From positions 9,884 to 73,883 of the forward strand of contig NZ_CALIZP010000018.1 of NCBI RefSeq assembly GCF_938028825.1: a stretch of 64,000 bases of DNA. The letters run 5' to 3'. A model generated the notes under the pieces. The model was not told where the DNA came from, did not search any database, and was given only the letters and a program-made list of their open reading frames with translations. Numbering within the stretch: the stretch's first letter is position 1; every line of letters starts with the position of its first letter. A program made the position numbers and the translations under genes. Shown one piece after another: positions 32,438 through 40,786 of this stretch. This stretch comes from an uncultured Cardiobacterium sp. Its GTDB lineage: Bacteria > Pseudomonadota > Gammaproteobacteria > Cardiobacteriales > Cardiobacteriaceae.

Positions 32438-33319
32438 GGTGTTTTTCCGGCTTTGTGTGGGGTTGTCGCGTGTGGGGCGTTCCGCTTGGCGGGTGGTTGG
32501 TATCAGTAGCATTTGCAAGACCAGCCAGCTTTTGTCGAAGGTGCGGGCGGCGAGGTCGTTTTTGCGTATCCACAGGTAGAGGCGGCCGCTGTCGCCCCAC
32601 ATCATGTTGCAGTTGTCTTCGTCAGAATCGATTTGCAGCAGCAGTAGCCAGTCGGCAGCGCCGGGTGCCAGCGTTTTGCCGTGTTCGCTTTCGTAGGCGA
32701 GGCTGTCGCCGCAGTATTCGCCGTGACTGACCAGTTGGCATTCGAGTTCCATATCGCCCTGGATGTTGTCGGAATGGCCGAGCAGTTTGTGGCGGATGTC
32801 TTCGTTCCAGGCGTCGCTTTCTTCGTCTGTCCATTCATAATCGCGCACCAGCCAGCTTGCCTGGTTGGGGATTTCCGCCCGGCTGGCGAAGGTGATGGCG
32901 GCGGCGGGGAAGTTGTAATCGCTGTTGGGGGCGGGGCGTGGTTGCAGGGCGGCGGGGGCGCCGTCGTAGTAGAGGACGTTGAAGCCGCTTTTGTCTTTGG
33001 GATCGAAGCCCCAGTTTTCGGCTTCGCAGTCGTAGAAGAGGTAGAGGATGCCGCTGGCAGGCAGGCGGTTGTCATGGTCATGGGGTTTGCTCTCGGCAAA
33101 GTTGATTTGCGCGATGAAACTGAGCGGGGTTTTGCCGTTGTAGGGCCAGTCAATGTGCGGCGGCAGGTCTGGATCGCCGCCGAGGCGGGAGGCACCAAGC
33201 GGGATGTGCCCGGCCTTGTGGGTGGTGAGGGTGATGGCGTTGCGCACCAGCGGTTTGACGGTTTGCCAGTAGTGGTGCAGATCGTGGGCGCTGAGGGTTT
33301 GTTCGAGGGTTGTGGTCAT
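32159..33319 (-). CDS. DUF1963 (YwqG-like) protein A, native stop lost
   Basis: 386 aa as read. Residues 1-270 are a DUF1963 protein: HHYWQTVKPLVRNAITL, GASRLGGDPDLPP, PLSFIAQINFAE, GILYLFYDCEAENWGFDP, LLGHSDNIQGDMELECQL, PGAADWLLLLQIDSD, MMWGDSGRLYLWIRKNDL, FDKSWLVLQ. Its paralogue at 57626 stops right after this point. Here the frame runs on about 110 codons in the wrong frame of the arginase pseudogene and ends at the MITE boundary. A one-base shift would give TGA a few codons after SWLVLQ. GAGGAG precedes the ATG at 33319. Role unknown; family members are soluble, sometimes in contact-dependent or toxin-immunity settings. Confidence 0.75.
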   Translation of the reverse strand: MTTTLEQTLSAHDLHHYWQTVKPLVRNAITLTTHKAGHIPLGASRLGGDPDLPPHIDWPYNGKTPLSFIAQINFAESKPHDHDNRLPASGILYLFYDCEAENWGFDPKDKSGFNVLYYDGAPAALQPRPAPNSDYNFPAAAITFASRAEIPNQASWLVRDYEWTDEESDAWNEDIRHKLLGHSDNIQGDMELECQLVSHGEYCGDSLAYESEHGKTLAPGAADWLLLLQIDSDEDNCNMMWGDSGRLYLWIRKNDLAARTFDKSWLVLQMLLIPTTRQAERPTRDNPTQSRKNTMKTIPLTLSRLPQRRTGHLLLRGATHGAHPARQPAPAPAERQPAPPDGRPAPCMTALPPKKKSLPASAQRRTSSALNNPTKSSPLAATASSR

Positions 33320-33455
33320 GGTGGCTCCTCTTTTGGGGGCGCCCCGTTTGGTAACAAGCGGCGGGAAGCCGGTGTTTACGCCGCTTGGCGGGGTTTTGTC
33401 GCTGCGCGGTTTTTCTTGACCCTTTCTCGCTGACGCGAGCTGTTCCAGTCTCCAA

Positions 33456-33512
33456 CCCCGCAGCCGCCCCCCCACAAAAACGCGAGCGTTTTTGTGGGGG
33501 GCGGCTGCGGGG
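33456..33512. repeat. 27-bp-arm inverted repeat
   Basis: Arms of about 27 bases around the 2-base loop GA, with one extra C on the left. The inner part is CACAAAAACGC / GCGTTTTTGTG and the outer part is GCAGCCGCC-type. It lies between sucB and the DUF1963 gene. No T run follows leftward, so it is not a standard terminator; it could stabilise the sucAB mRNA end. Nothing else is seen in 33320-33550. Confidence 0.75.
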
Positions 33513-33550
33513 GAAGGGCTTTTTGGCGGACCGAAGCCCGCCTCACGGTT

Positions 33551-34702
33551 TTATAGTCCCAGCACGAGGCGGGTCGGGTCTTCGATGAGTTGTTTGATTT
33601 CGACGAGGAAGCCCACCGCTTCGCGGCCGTCGATGATGCGGTGGTCGTAAGACAGCGCGATGTACATCATCGGCGCAATCACCACCTGCCCGTTTTCGGC
33701 AATCGGGCGTTCGACGATGTTGTGCATGCCGAGGATGCCGCTTTGCGGCGGGTTGATGATGGGGGTGGACATCATGGAGCCGAAGGTGCCGCCGTTGGTG
33801 ATGGTGAAGGTGCCGCCGGTCATTTCTTCGATGGTGAGGCTGCCGTCTTTGGCCTTGCCCGCGTAGTTGATGATTTCCTGTTCGATGTCGGCAAAGCCCA
33901 TGTGTTCGGCGTTTCTCAGGATGGGGACGACGAGACCGCGCGGCGAGGAGACGGCGATGCCGATGTCGCAGTAGTTGTGGTAGATGAGGTCGTCGCCGTC
34001 GATGGAGGCGTTCACCGCCGGGTATTTTTTCAGCGCGGCAACAGCGGCTTTGACGAAGAAGGACATGAAGCCGAGTTTGACGCTGTTTTTGGCGACGAAG
34101 GCGTCCTGGTGTTTTTTGCGCAGTTTCATGACGGCGGCCATGTTCACTTCGTTGAAGGTGGTGAGCATGGCGGCGTTGTGCTGGGCGTCGAGCAGGCGTT
34201 CGGCGATGCGTTTGCGCAGGCGGGTCATGGGCACGCGTTCTTCGTGGCGGCGGTTGCCGCCGGCAAGATGCTGGCGGATGTCGGCTTTGGTGATGCGCCC
34301 GCCTTTGCCGCTGCCTGTCACATCGGCGGCGGCGATACCGTTTTCAGCGGCGATTTTGCGCGCGGCGGGGCTCAGGGTTTTGTCGTCGGCGGGGGCAGCG
34401 GCGGTTTTGGCGGCGGCAGCCGGGGCGGCGGTGGCAGCGGTTTCGGCGGGGGCGTCTGCGATTTCGCCTTCTTCGATGTAGGCGATGGTGTCGCCGCCGG
34501 TGACGGTCGCGCCGTCCTGGGCGGTGATTTCTTTGAGGATGCCGCTGACGGGGGCGGGCATTTCGAGGACGACTTTGTCGGTTTCGAGGTCAACAAGATT
34601 TTCGCCCGCGCGCACGGGGTCGCCGGGTTTTTTGTTCCAGTTGATGAGGGTGGCGTCGGCGACGGATTCGGGAAGGGGGGGTACGGTTACTGCTGTTGTC
34701 AT
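33551..34702 (-). CDS. sucB: 2-oxoglutarate dehydrogenase E2, dihydrolipoyl succinyltransferase
   Basis: 383 aa. Lipoyl domain with the lipoylated Lys in DLETDKVVLEMPAP. An Ala/Pro-rich linker follows, then a peripheral-subunit-binding domain (LSPAARKIAAENGIAAADVTGSGKGGRITKADI) and the catalytic domain ending LSYDHRIIDGREAVGFL with the HxxxDG motif. Transfers succinyl to CoA in the TCA cycle. It follows sucA by 9 bases; lpd and sucCD are not in the window downstream. Confidence 0.96.
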   Translation of the reverse strand: MTTAVTVPPLPESVADATLINWNKKPGDPVRAGENLVDLETDKVVLEMPAPVSGILKEITAQDGATVTGGDTIAYIEEGEIADAPAETAATAAPAAAAKTAAAPADDKTLSPAARKIAAENGIAAADVTGSGKGGRITKADIRQHLAGGNRRHEERVPMTRLRKRIAERLLDAQHNAAMLTTFNEVNMAAVMKLRKKHQDAFVAKNSVKLGFMSFFVKAAVAALKKYPAVNASIDGDDLIYHNYCDIGIAVSSPRGLVVPILRNAEHMGFADIEQEIINYAGKAKDGSLTIEEMTGGTFTITNGGTFGSMMSTPIINPPQSGILGMHNIVERPIAENGQVVIAPMMYIALSYDHRIIDGREAVGFLVEIKQLIEDPTRLVLGL

Positions 34703-34711
34703 GGTGTGTCC

Positions 34712-37519
34712 TCACGGTTTTTGCTGGATGCCGAGGGCTTCGCTGACGAGCGCGGCCTGTTCGGCGTTGTGCATTTTCAGGTAGCCGGCGGCGGTGGATG
34801 CGGAAGCGGCGCGGCCGGTGTATTGGGGTTTTTTATCGGCGGGCAGGGCAGGGGCGAGCCATTCGTAGATTTGCCGCCAGGCACCCTGGTTGCGCGGTTC
34901 TTCCTGGCACCAGATGATGTCGGCGTTGGTGTAGGGCGCGAGCAGTTCGGCCAGTTCTGCCGCCGGGAAGGGGTAGAGTTGTTCGATGCGCAGAATGGCG
35001 ATGTCGTCGATGCCCACGTCACGGCGTTTTTGCAGGAGGTCGTAATAGACTTTGCCGCTGCACAGGATGACGCGGCGGATTTTGCCGGCGGGTTTGAGCG
35101 GGTCTTGTTCGCCGATGATGGGGCGGAAGCGGCCTTCGGCGAGTTCGGCGAGGTCGCTCACCGCGAGCTTGTGCCGCAGCAGGGATTTAGGCGAGATGGT
35201 GATGAGCGGTTTTCTGAATTTCCGCAAGACTTGGCGGCGCAGCAGGTGGAAGATTTGCGCGGGCGTGGTCGGGATGCAGACTTGCACATTGTCGTCGGCG
35301 CAGAGTTGCAGGTAGCGTTCGACGCGGGCGGAGGAGTGTTCCGGACCCTGGCCTTCGTAGCCGTGCGGCAGGAGCATGGTGAGGCCGCTGTATCTGCCCC
35401 ATTTGGCTTCGCCGGAGGTGATGAACTGGTCAATGATGACTTGCGCGCCGTTGGCGAAGTCGCCGAACTGGGCTTCCCAGACGGTGAGGCCTTGCGGTTC
35501 GGCGGTGCTGTAGCCGTATTCAAAGCCGAGCACGGCGCATTCAGAGAGGATGGAGTCAATGATGCGCACGGAGGGCTGGCCGTCGTAGAGGTGGGCGAGC
35601 GGGGTGTAGCTGTCGCCGGTGGTCTGGTCGTGGATGACGGCGTGGCGGTGCGAGAAGGTGCCGCGTCCGCAGTCTTCGCCGGAGACGCGCACACTGTAGC
35701 GTTGTGCAAGCAGGGTGGCGTAGGCGAGGTTTTCGGCGGTGCCCCAGTCAAGCGGGGCGTTGCCGCGCACCATGTCGAGGCGGGCCGCCATGAGTTTGGC
35801 GACGATGGGGTGCGCCACGAAGTCGGCGGGCAGGGTGTAGAGTTTTTCGCCGAGGCGGGTGAGGTCTTTCGCCGGATAGGTGGTATCCACCGGGGCCTCC
35901 CAGTCCTGGTTGGACAGTGCCTGCCAGGCGAGGCGCAGCGGGTCGTCGGCGCGCAGCGGCAGGCTGCGGGTCACGGCTTCGCCCGCTTCGAGGCGGGTGC
36001 GGTAGTCGTCTTGCAGTTTTTCGTAGTCGCCCGCCGCAATCACGCCTTCTGCGACGAGGCGGTCAGCATAGACTTTGGCCGGCACGTCGTGGGCGCGGAT
36101 TTTTTTGTACATCATCGGCTGGGTGGCGGCGGGTTCATCCGCTTCGTTGTGGCCGAGGCGGCGGTAGCAGACAATGTCGATGAAGATGTCTTTGTGGAAG
36201 GCGCGCAGGTAGTCGGCGGCGATTTCGCCGGCAAAGGCGAGCGCTTCGGGGTCGTCGCCGTTGACGTGCAGCACGGGTGCCTGGATGAGTTTGGCGGCGT
36301 CCGAGCAGTACATGGCGGAGCGGGTGTCGAGCGGGTTCGAGGTGGTGAAGCCGATCTGGTTGTTGACGATGATGTGCAATGTGCCGCCGACGCGGTAGCC
36401 GCGCACTTGCGAGAGTTGCAGGGTTTCGAGGTTCACGCCCTGCCCGGCAAAGGCGGCGTCGCCGTGAATCTGGATGGGCACGGCGTAGTTGGGGTCGTCC
36501 GCCCGCACCCGTTCGATGCGCGCCCGCATCGAGCCCTGCATGACGGGGTTGACGAATTCGAGGTGCGAGGGGTTGTAGGCCAGCGTCAGGTCAACGAGGC
36601 CGCCGGCGGTTTCGATGCTGGACGAGAAGCCCATGTGGTATTTCACGTCGCCGCTGCGCCCGCCCTGCGGGGTGTATTTGCCTTCAAATTCGTCGAAAAG
36701 ATCGGCAGGGCGCTTGCCGAGGATGTTGATGAGCATATTGAGGCGGCCACGGTGCGCCATCGCGATGCCGATTTCCTTGCTGCCCGCCGCGCCGAGTTTC
36801 CGGATGAGGACATCGGTGAGCGGAATGAGCCCGTCGCCACCTTCCAGCGAGAAGCGTTTTTGCCCGACGAAGCGTTTGTGCAGGTATTTTTCCAGGCCGT
36901 CGGCAGCGACCAGCTGTTGCAGGAAGATGCGCTTTTGTTCATCGCTGTAACCGTAGCCCTTCGCCGCCCGTTCGAGGCGCTCTTGCAGCCAGCGGCGTTC
37001 TTCGGTGTTGTGGATGTGCGAGATTTCCGCGCCGATGTGGTGTTTATAGGCTTTGTCCAGATAAGCGATGATGTCGCGCAGCTTCATGTCGCCGCTGAAC
37101 AGCGTGCCGGTGTTAAACGTGCGGTCAAGGTCGGCGTCGGTCAGGCCGTGCCAGCGGTAATCGATGTCCGGCACTTCGCGGCGCGGGCGCAGGTGAATCG
37201 GGCAGAGGTCGGCGGCCTGGTGGCCACGAGTGCGGTAGCCGGAAATCAGCCCCAGCACGGCCACCTGCTTCGCAATCGCTTCCGGATCGGCCTCGCCGCC
37301 CGGCAGGTCGGGCAAATCGGCCATCGCCTCAAAGCGCTCCTGCACCGGCAGGCGCGGCGTCTCGTCGCTTGCGCCGGCGCGGATGCCGTCGAAATAGGCG
37401 CGCCACTCGGCGCTGACGCTTTCCGGCGCGTCCAGATACTGTTCATAAAGCGCTTCAATGTAAGCGGCACTGCTGCCGCCGAGTTGTGTCGATGCGCGTT
37501 CGGACTGGTAATTTCCCAT
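34712..37519 (-). CDS. sucA: 2-oxoglutarate dehydrogenase E1 component
   Basis: 935 aa, normal length. Thiamine-diphosphate enzyme of the TCA cycle. Features: N-terminal E2-interaction helix YIEALYEQYLDAPESVSAEWRAYF, the RTRGHQAADL region, SLEGGDGLIPL, AMAHRGRLNMLINILGK, HINGDDPE-type (HVNGDDPEALAFAGEIA), GHNEADEPAATQPMMY, and the transketolase-like C-terminal half with CGRGTFSHRHAVIHDQ, and LLPHGYEGQGPEHSSARVER. It is divergent from rlmB with a shared promoter zone at 37558-37564. Confidence 0.97.
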   Translation of the reverse strand: MGNYQSERASTQLGGSSAAYIEALYEQYLDAPESVSAEWRAYFDGIRAGASDETPRLPVQERFEAMADLPDLPGGEADPEAIAKQVAVLGLISGYRTRGHQAADLCPIHLRPRREVPDIDYRWHGLTDADLDRTFNTGTLFSGDMKLRDIIAYLDKAYKHHIGAEISHIHNTEERRWLQERLERAAKGYGYSDEQKRIFLQQLVAADGLEKYLHKRFVGQKRFSLEGGDGLIPLTDVLIRKLGAAGSKEIGIAMAHRGRLNMLINILGKRPADLFDEFEGKYTPQGGRSGDVKYHMGFSSSIETAGGLVDLTLAYNPSHLEFVNPVMQGSMRARIERVRADDPNYAVPIQIHGDAAFAGQGVNLETLQLSQVRGYRVGGTLHIIVNNQIGFTTSNPLDTRSAMYCSDAAKLIQAPVLHVNGDDPEALAFAGEIAADYLRAFHKDIFIDIVCYRRLGHNEADEPAATQPMMYKKIRAHDVPAKVYADRLVAEGVIAAGDYEKLQDDYRTRLEAGEAVTRSLPLRADDPLRLAWQALSNQDWEAPVDTTYPAKDLTRLGEKLYTLPADFVAHPIVAKLMAARLDMVRGNAPLDWGTAENLAYATLLAQRYSVRVSGEDCGRGTFSHRHAVIHDQTTGDSYTPLAHLYDGQPSVRIIDSILSECAVLGFEYGYSTAEPQGLTVWEAQFGDFANGAQVIIDQFITSGEAKWGRYSGLTMLLPHGYEGQGPEHSSARVERYLQLCADDNVQVCIPTTPAQIFHLLRRQVLRKFRKPLITISPKSLLRHKLAVSDLAELAEGRFRPIIGEQDPLKPAGKIRRVILCSGKVYYDLLQKRRDVGIDDIAILRIEQLYPFPAAELAELLAPYTNADIIWCQEEPRNQGAWRQIYEWLAPALPADKKPQYTGRAASASTAAGYLKMHNAEQAALVSEALGIQQKP

Positions 37520-37557
37520 GTTGTGTACCCCATGTAATCTGAATATCAGGCAGGCGT

Positions 37558-37564
37558 TATAATA
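37558..37564. promoter_or_regulatory. overlapping divergent -10 boxes, sucA and rlmB
   Basis: TATAAT at 37558-37563 reads rightward to rlmB. The same bases read leftward give TATTAT (37564-37559), 40 bases before sucA. Polymerase at one promoter would exclude the other. Confidence 0.5.
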
Positions 37565-37668
37565 CGCACTGTTATGATTAATAACAACGGCAAATCACAG
37601 CAAAACCACACAAAGCCACGGATTTTACCTTGAATGATGCGTGGCTTTCTTTCACAGGATACAGATTC

Positions 37669-38400
37669 ATGTCTCGCGAAAAATACACCGGCGGCGTCCA
37701 CGCCGTGCGGCAACTCCTTGATGACGGCGCGGTGCGCCGCCTCTTCGTCGCCGATAACAAAAAATCGAAAAACGTCGCCGCGCTGGTCGCCGACGCCCGC
37801 GCACGCGGGGTCACGGTGGAAACCGTCGCCCTCTACGAAATCGACATGATGCTGCCCGGCGTGCGCCACCAGGGCATCGCCGCCCTCAGCGAAAGCCAGG
37901 CACAGGCGGCAGGCTGGCAGGACGCCATTGCGGGCATCGACAAACCGCTTATCCTCGTGCTGGACAGCATCCAGGACCCGCACAACCTCGGCGCCTGCCT
38001 GCGCAGCGCGCTGGCGGCGGGCGTGCACGCCGTGCTGATTCCGAACAACCGCGCCGCCGACATCACCCCGGCGGTGGAAAAAGTTGCCTGCGGTGCGGCG
38101 GACGTGCTGCCCATCTACAAAGTCAGCAACCTGCGCCGCGAAGTCGAAGCGATGCAGCGGCAAGGCATTTGGGTGGTCGGCGGTGCGGGCGAAGCGGCGC
38201 AAACGATTTATGCCACTGACCTCAACCTGCCGCTTGCCATCATCGTCGGCAATGAAGCAGAAGGCATCCGCCACGGTCTGCGCGAACAGTGCGATTTCCT
38301 CGCGCGTATCCCGATTGATGCGGCGATGGAAAGCCTGAATGTTTCCGTTGCTTGCGGCGTGATGCTGTTTGAAGCGCGTCGCCAGCGGTTGTTTGCCTGA
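37669..38400 (+). CDS. rlmB: 23S rRNA (Gm2251) 2'-O-methyltransferase RlmB
   Basis: 243 aa. SpoU-type TrmH family. N-terminal L30e-like domain (YTGGVHAVRQLLDDGAVRRLFVADNKKSKNVAALVADARARGV), then the knotted methyltransferase: PLILVLDSIQDPHNLGACLRSALAAGVHAVLIPNNRAADITPAVEKVACGAAD, IIVGNEAEGIRHGLREQCDF, IPIDAAMESLNVSVACGVMLFE. The three SpoU motifs are intact. AGGA at 37656-37659 supports the ATG at 37669 rather than 37630. Confidence 0.95.
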   Translation: MSREKYTGGVHAVRQLLDDGAVRRLFVADNKKSKNVAALVADARARGVTVETVALYEIDMMLPGVRHQGIAALSESQAQAAGWQDAIAGIDKPLILVLDSIQDPHNLGACLRSALAAGVHAVLIPNNRAADITPAVEKVACGAADVLPIYKVSNLRREVEAMQRQGIWVVGGAGEAAQTIYATDLNLPLAIIVGNEAEGIRHGLREQCDFLARIPIDAAMESLNVSVACGVMLFEARRQRLFA

Positions 38401-38474
38401 ATTGGCACGCCACCCCTGTGGCATTCTGTTAAACTGCCGCAACTTTTCCTCAACCTTAATCGGAGTATTCAGTC

Positions 38475-40760
38475 ATGAGCGATTCGCTAAAAGAAGAAGC
38501 ACTGCGTTATCACAGTTTCCCCACCGCCGGTAAGGTGTCGGTAACCCCGACCAAGACCCTCGATAACCAGCGCGACTTGTCGCTCGCGTACTCCCCCGGT
38601 GTCGCCTACGCCTGTCAGGCCATCGAAGCCGACCCGCTGCAAGCGGATTTTCTCACTTCGCGCGCCAATCTGGTTGCCGTCATTTCCAACGGCACCGCTG
38701 TGCTCGGTCTTGGCAATATCGGTGCACTCGCTGGCAAGCCGGTCATGGAAGGCAAGGGCGTGCTCTTCAAGAAGTTTGCCGGCATTGATGTGTTTGACAT
38801 CGAAGTCAATCAGACTGATCCGGAAAAATTCATCGAAGCCGTCGCCGCGCTGGAACCGACTTTCGGCGGCATCAACCTCGAAGACATCAAGGCGCCGGAA
38901 TGTTTTGAAATCGAGAACCGCCTGAAAGAGCGGATGAATATCCCTGTTTTCCACGATGACCAGCACGGCACCGCCATCATCGCTTCTGCCGCGTTGTTAA
39001 ACGCCCTGAACCTGCAAGGCAAGGATATTGGCAAGGTGCGTGTGGTTGCTTCCGGCGCGGGGGCAGCGGGTATGGCCTGTCTGGATCTTTTCGTCAACCT
39101 CGGCGTGAAGAAAGAAAACATCATCGTCTGCGATTCCAAGGGCCCGATTTATGAAGGCCGCCCCGGCAAGCTGGATGGGCGCAAGGCGGAATTTGTCGCC
39201 AAGACGGAAGCGCGTTCGCTTGCAGAAGCCTTGGTCGGCGCAGATGTGTTCCTCGGTGTCTCGCAAGCGGGGCTGCTCAGCGGCGAGATGGTGAAGACGA
39301 TGGCAGACAAACCGCTGGTGCTGGCTCTGGCTAATCCCGTGCCGGAAATCATGCCGGAAGAAGTACATGCGGCGCGCAATGACGCCATTGTTGCCACCGG
39401 TCGTTCCGATTTCCCGAACCAGGTGAATAACGTCCTCTGTTTCCCCTATCTTTTCCGGGGGGCGCTGGATGTGGGCGCGACCAGCATCAATGAAGCGATG
39501 AAAATGGCCGCCGTGCGCGCCATCGCTGATCTGGCCAAATCTCCGGCGGGTGAAGAGGTTATGGCCGCTTACGGCGGACAGTCGCTGGTGTACGGCAAGG
39601 ATTACGTCATCCCCAAACCGTTCGATCCGCGCCTGATTTCCACCATTCCGGTCGCCGTCGCCCAAGCAGCCATGGAAAGCGGTGTCGCCCGCCGTCCGAT
39701 TGCAGACCTGAAAGCCTATCGCGACAAGCTGGCTAGCCTCTTCAACAAGAGCGGCTTCGTGATGAAACCCATCATCGAACGCGCCCGTGCGAACCCGCTT
39801 AAAGTCATCTTCGCCGAAGGGGAAGACATCCGCGTCATCCGCGCCGCTACCGCTTGTGTGCAGGAAGGTATCGCTAAACCAATCCTGATCGGCCGCCGCA
39901 AACGCATCGAAGAACGTCTGGCGGAAAACCAGCAGCAACTTGAGCCGGGCATTGAAATCATCGAACCGATGAACAACCCACATTACGAAGAATGCTGGCG
40001 CGCTTACCACGAGCTGCGCGCGCGGGAAGGTATCGACCCTGCCGAAGCCCGCCTGCAAATGAACACCAGCACCACCGCGCTGGCGTCCATGCTGGTCAAG
40101 CTCGGCCATGCCGATACCATGCTCTGCGGCGTCCTCGGCCAGTATCACCGCCACCTGCGCCGCGTGCGCGGTGTCTTCGACATGCAGCCGGACATGAAGC
40201 AGCCGGCAGCCCTCAGCCTGATGCTGACCCCGAAAGGCCCGATTTTTATCACCGACACCCAGGTGCACGAACGCCCCAGCGCCGACGAGCTCGTCGCCAT
40301 CACCCTGCGCGCCGCGCGCGCCGTCGAACTCTTCGGCATCACCCCGAAAATTGCGCTGCTGTCGGCATCGAACTTCGGCACCCGCATGGATCTGCCCAGC
40401 TCCATCAACATGCGCGAAGCGCTGGCGAAAATCCGCGCCTCGTACCCCGAACTCGAAATCGAGGGCGAAATGAAGGCGGACTACGCGCTGATCCCGCAAC
40501 TGCGCGACGAAGTCTATCCCGGCAACCGCCTGAGCGGTATGGCCAACCTGCTGATCATGCCCGACCTCGAAGCGGGCAACATCAGCCTCAACGTGCTGAA
40601 AGCCGCGACCGATGCCACCATGATCGGGCCGATGCTGCTCGGCGTCGATGCGCCGGTGCACGTCCTGACCAACAACTCGACAGCCCGCCGCATCCTCAAC
40701 ATGGCCGCCATCGCCGTCGTTGAAGCGCAAATGGCAAAAAGCGGTATTAAATCCCTGTAA
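38475..40760 (+). CDS. maeB: NADP-dependent malic enzyme, MaeB type
   Basis: 761 aa. N-terminal malic enzyme (about 1-430): YSPGVAYACQAIEADP, GLGNIGALAGKPVMEGKGVLFKKFAGIDVFDIEV, FHDDQHGTAIIASAALLNAL, and the NADP site VVASGAGAAGMACLDLFVNLGV. The C-terminal part (about 430-760) is a phosphotransacetylase-like regulatory domain. Decarboxylates malate to pyruvate and yields NADPH. GGAG precedes the ATG. Monocistronic-looking; pepN begins 26 bases after it and may be co-transcribed. Confidence 0.96.
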   Translation: MSDSLKEEALRYHSFPTAGKVSVTPTKTLDNQRDLSLAYSPGVAYACQAIEADPLQADFLTSRANLVAVISNGTAVLGLGNIGALAGKPVMEGKGVLFKKFAGIDVFDIEVNQTDPEKFIEAVAALEPTFGGINLEDIKAPECFEIENRLKERMNIPVFHDDQHGTAIIASAALLNALNLQGKDIGKVRVVASGAGAAGMACLDLFVNLGVKKENIIVCDSKGPIYEGRPGKLDGRKAEFVAKTEARSLAEALVGADVFLGVSQAGLLSGEMVKTMADKPLVLALANPVPEIMPEEVHAARNDAIVATGRSDFPNQVNNVLCFPYLFRGALDVGATSINEAMKMAAVRAIADLAKSPAGEEVMAAYGGQSLVYGKDYVIPKPFDPRLISTIPVAVAQAAMESGVARRPIADLKAYRDKLASLFNKSGFVMKPIIERARANPLKVIFAEGEDIRVIRAATACVQEGIAKPILIGRRKRIEERLAENQQQLEPGIEIIEPMNNPHYEECWRAYHELRAREGIDPAEARLQMNTSTTALASMLVKLGHADTMLCGVLGQYHRHLRRVRGVFDMQPDMKQPAALSLMLTPKGPIFITDTQVHERPSADELVAITLRAARAVELFGITPKIALLSASNFGTRMDLPSSINMREALAKIRASYPELEIEGEMKADYALIPQLRDEVYPGNRLSGMANLLIMPDLEAGNISLNVLKAATDATMIGPMLLGVDAPVHVLTNNSTARRILNMAAIAVVEAQMAKSGIKSL

Positions 40761-40786
40761 CCCCCTACCAACACGGACGGCACGAG

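Noticed and set aside
33590..37537. A 1315-codon open frame antisense to sucAB
   Set aside because: sucA and sucB account for both strands here with full family motifs. The host avoids TTA, CTA and TCA codons, which removes stops from the opposite strand and leaves huge false ORFs. The translation is Gly/Val/Phe-rich with no motif.
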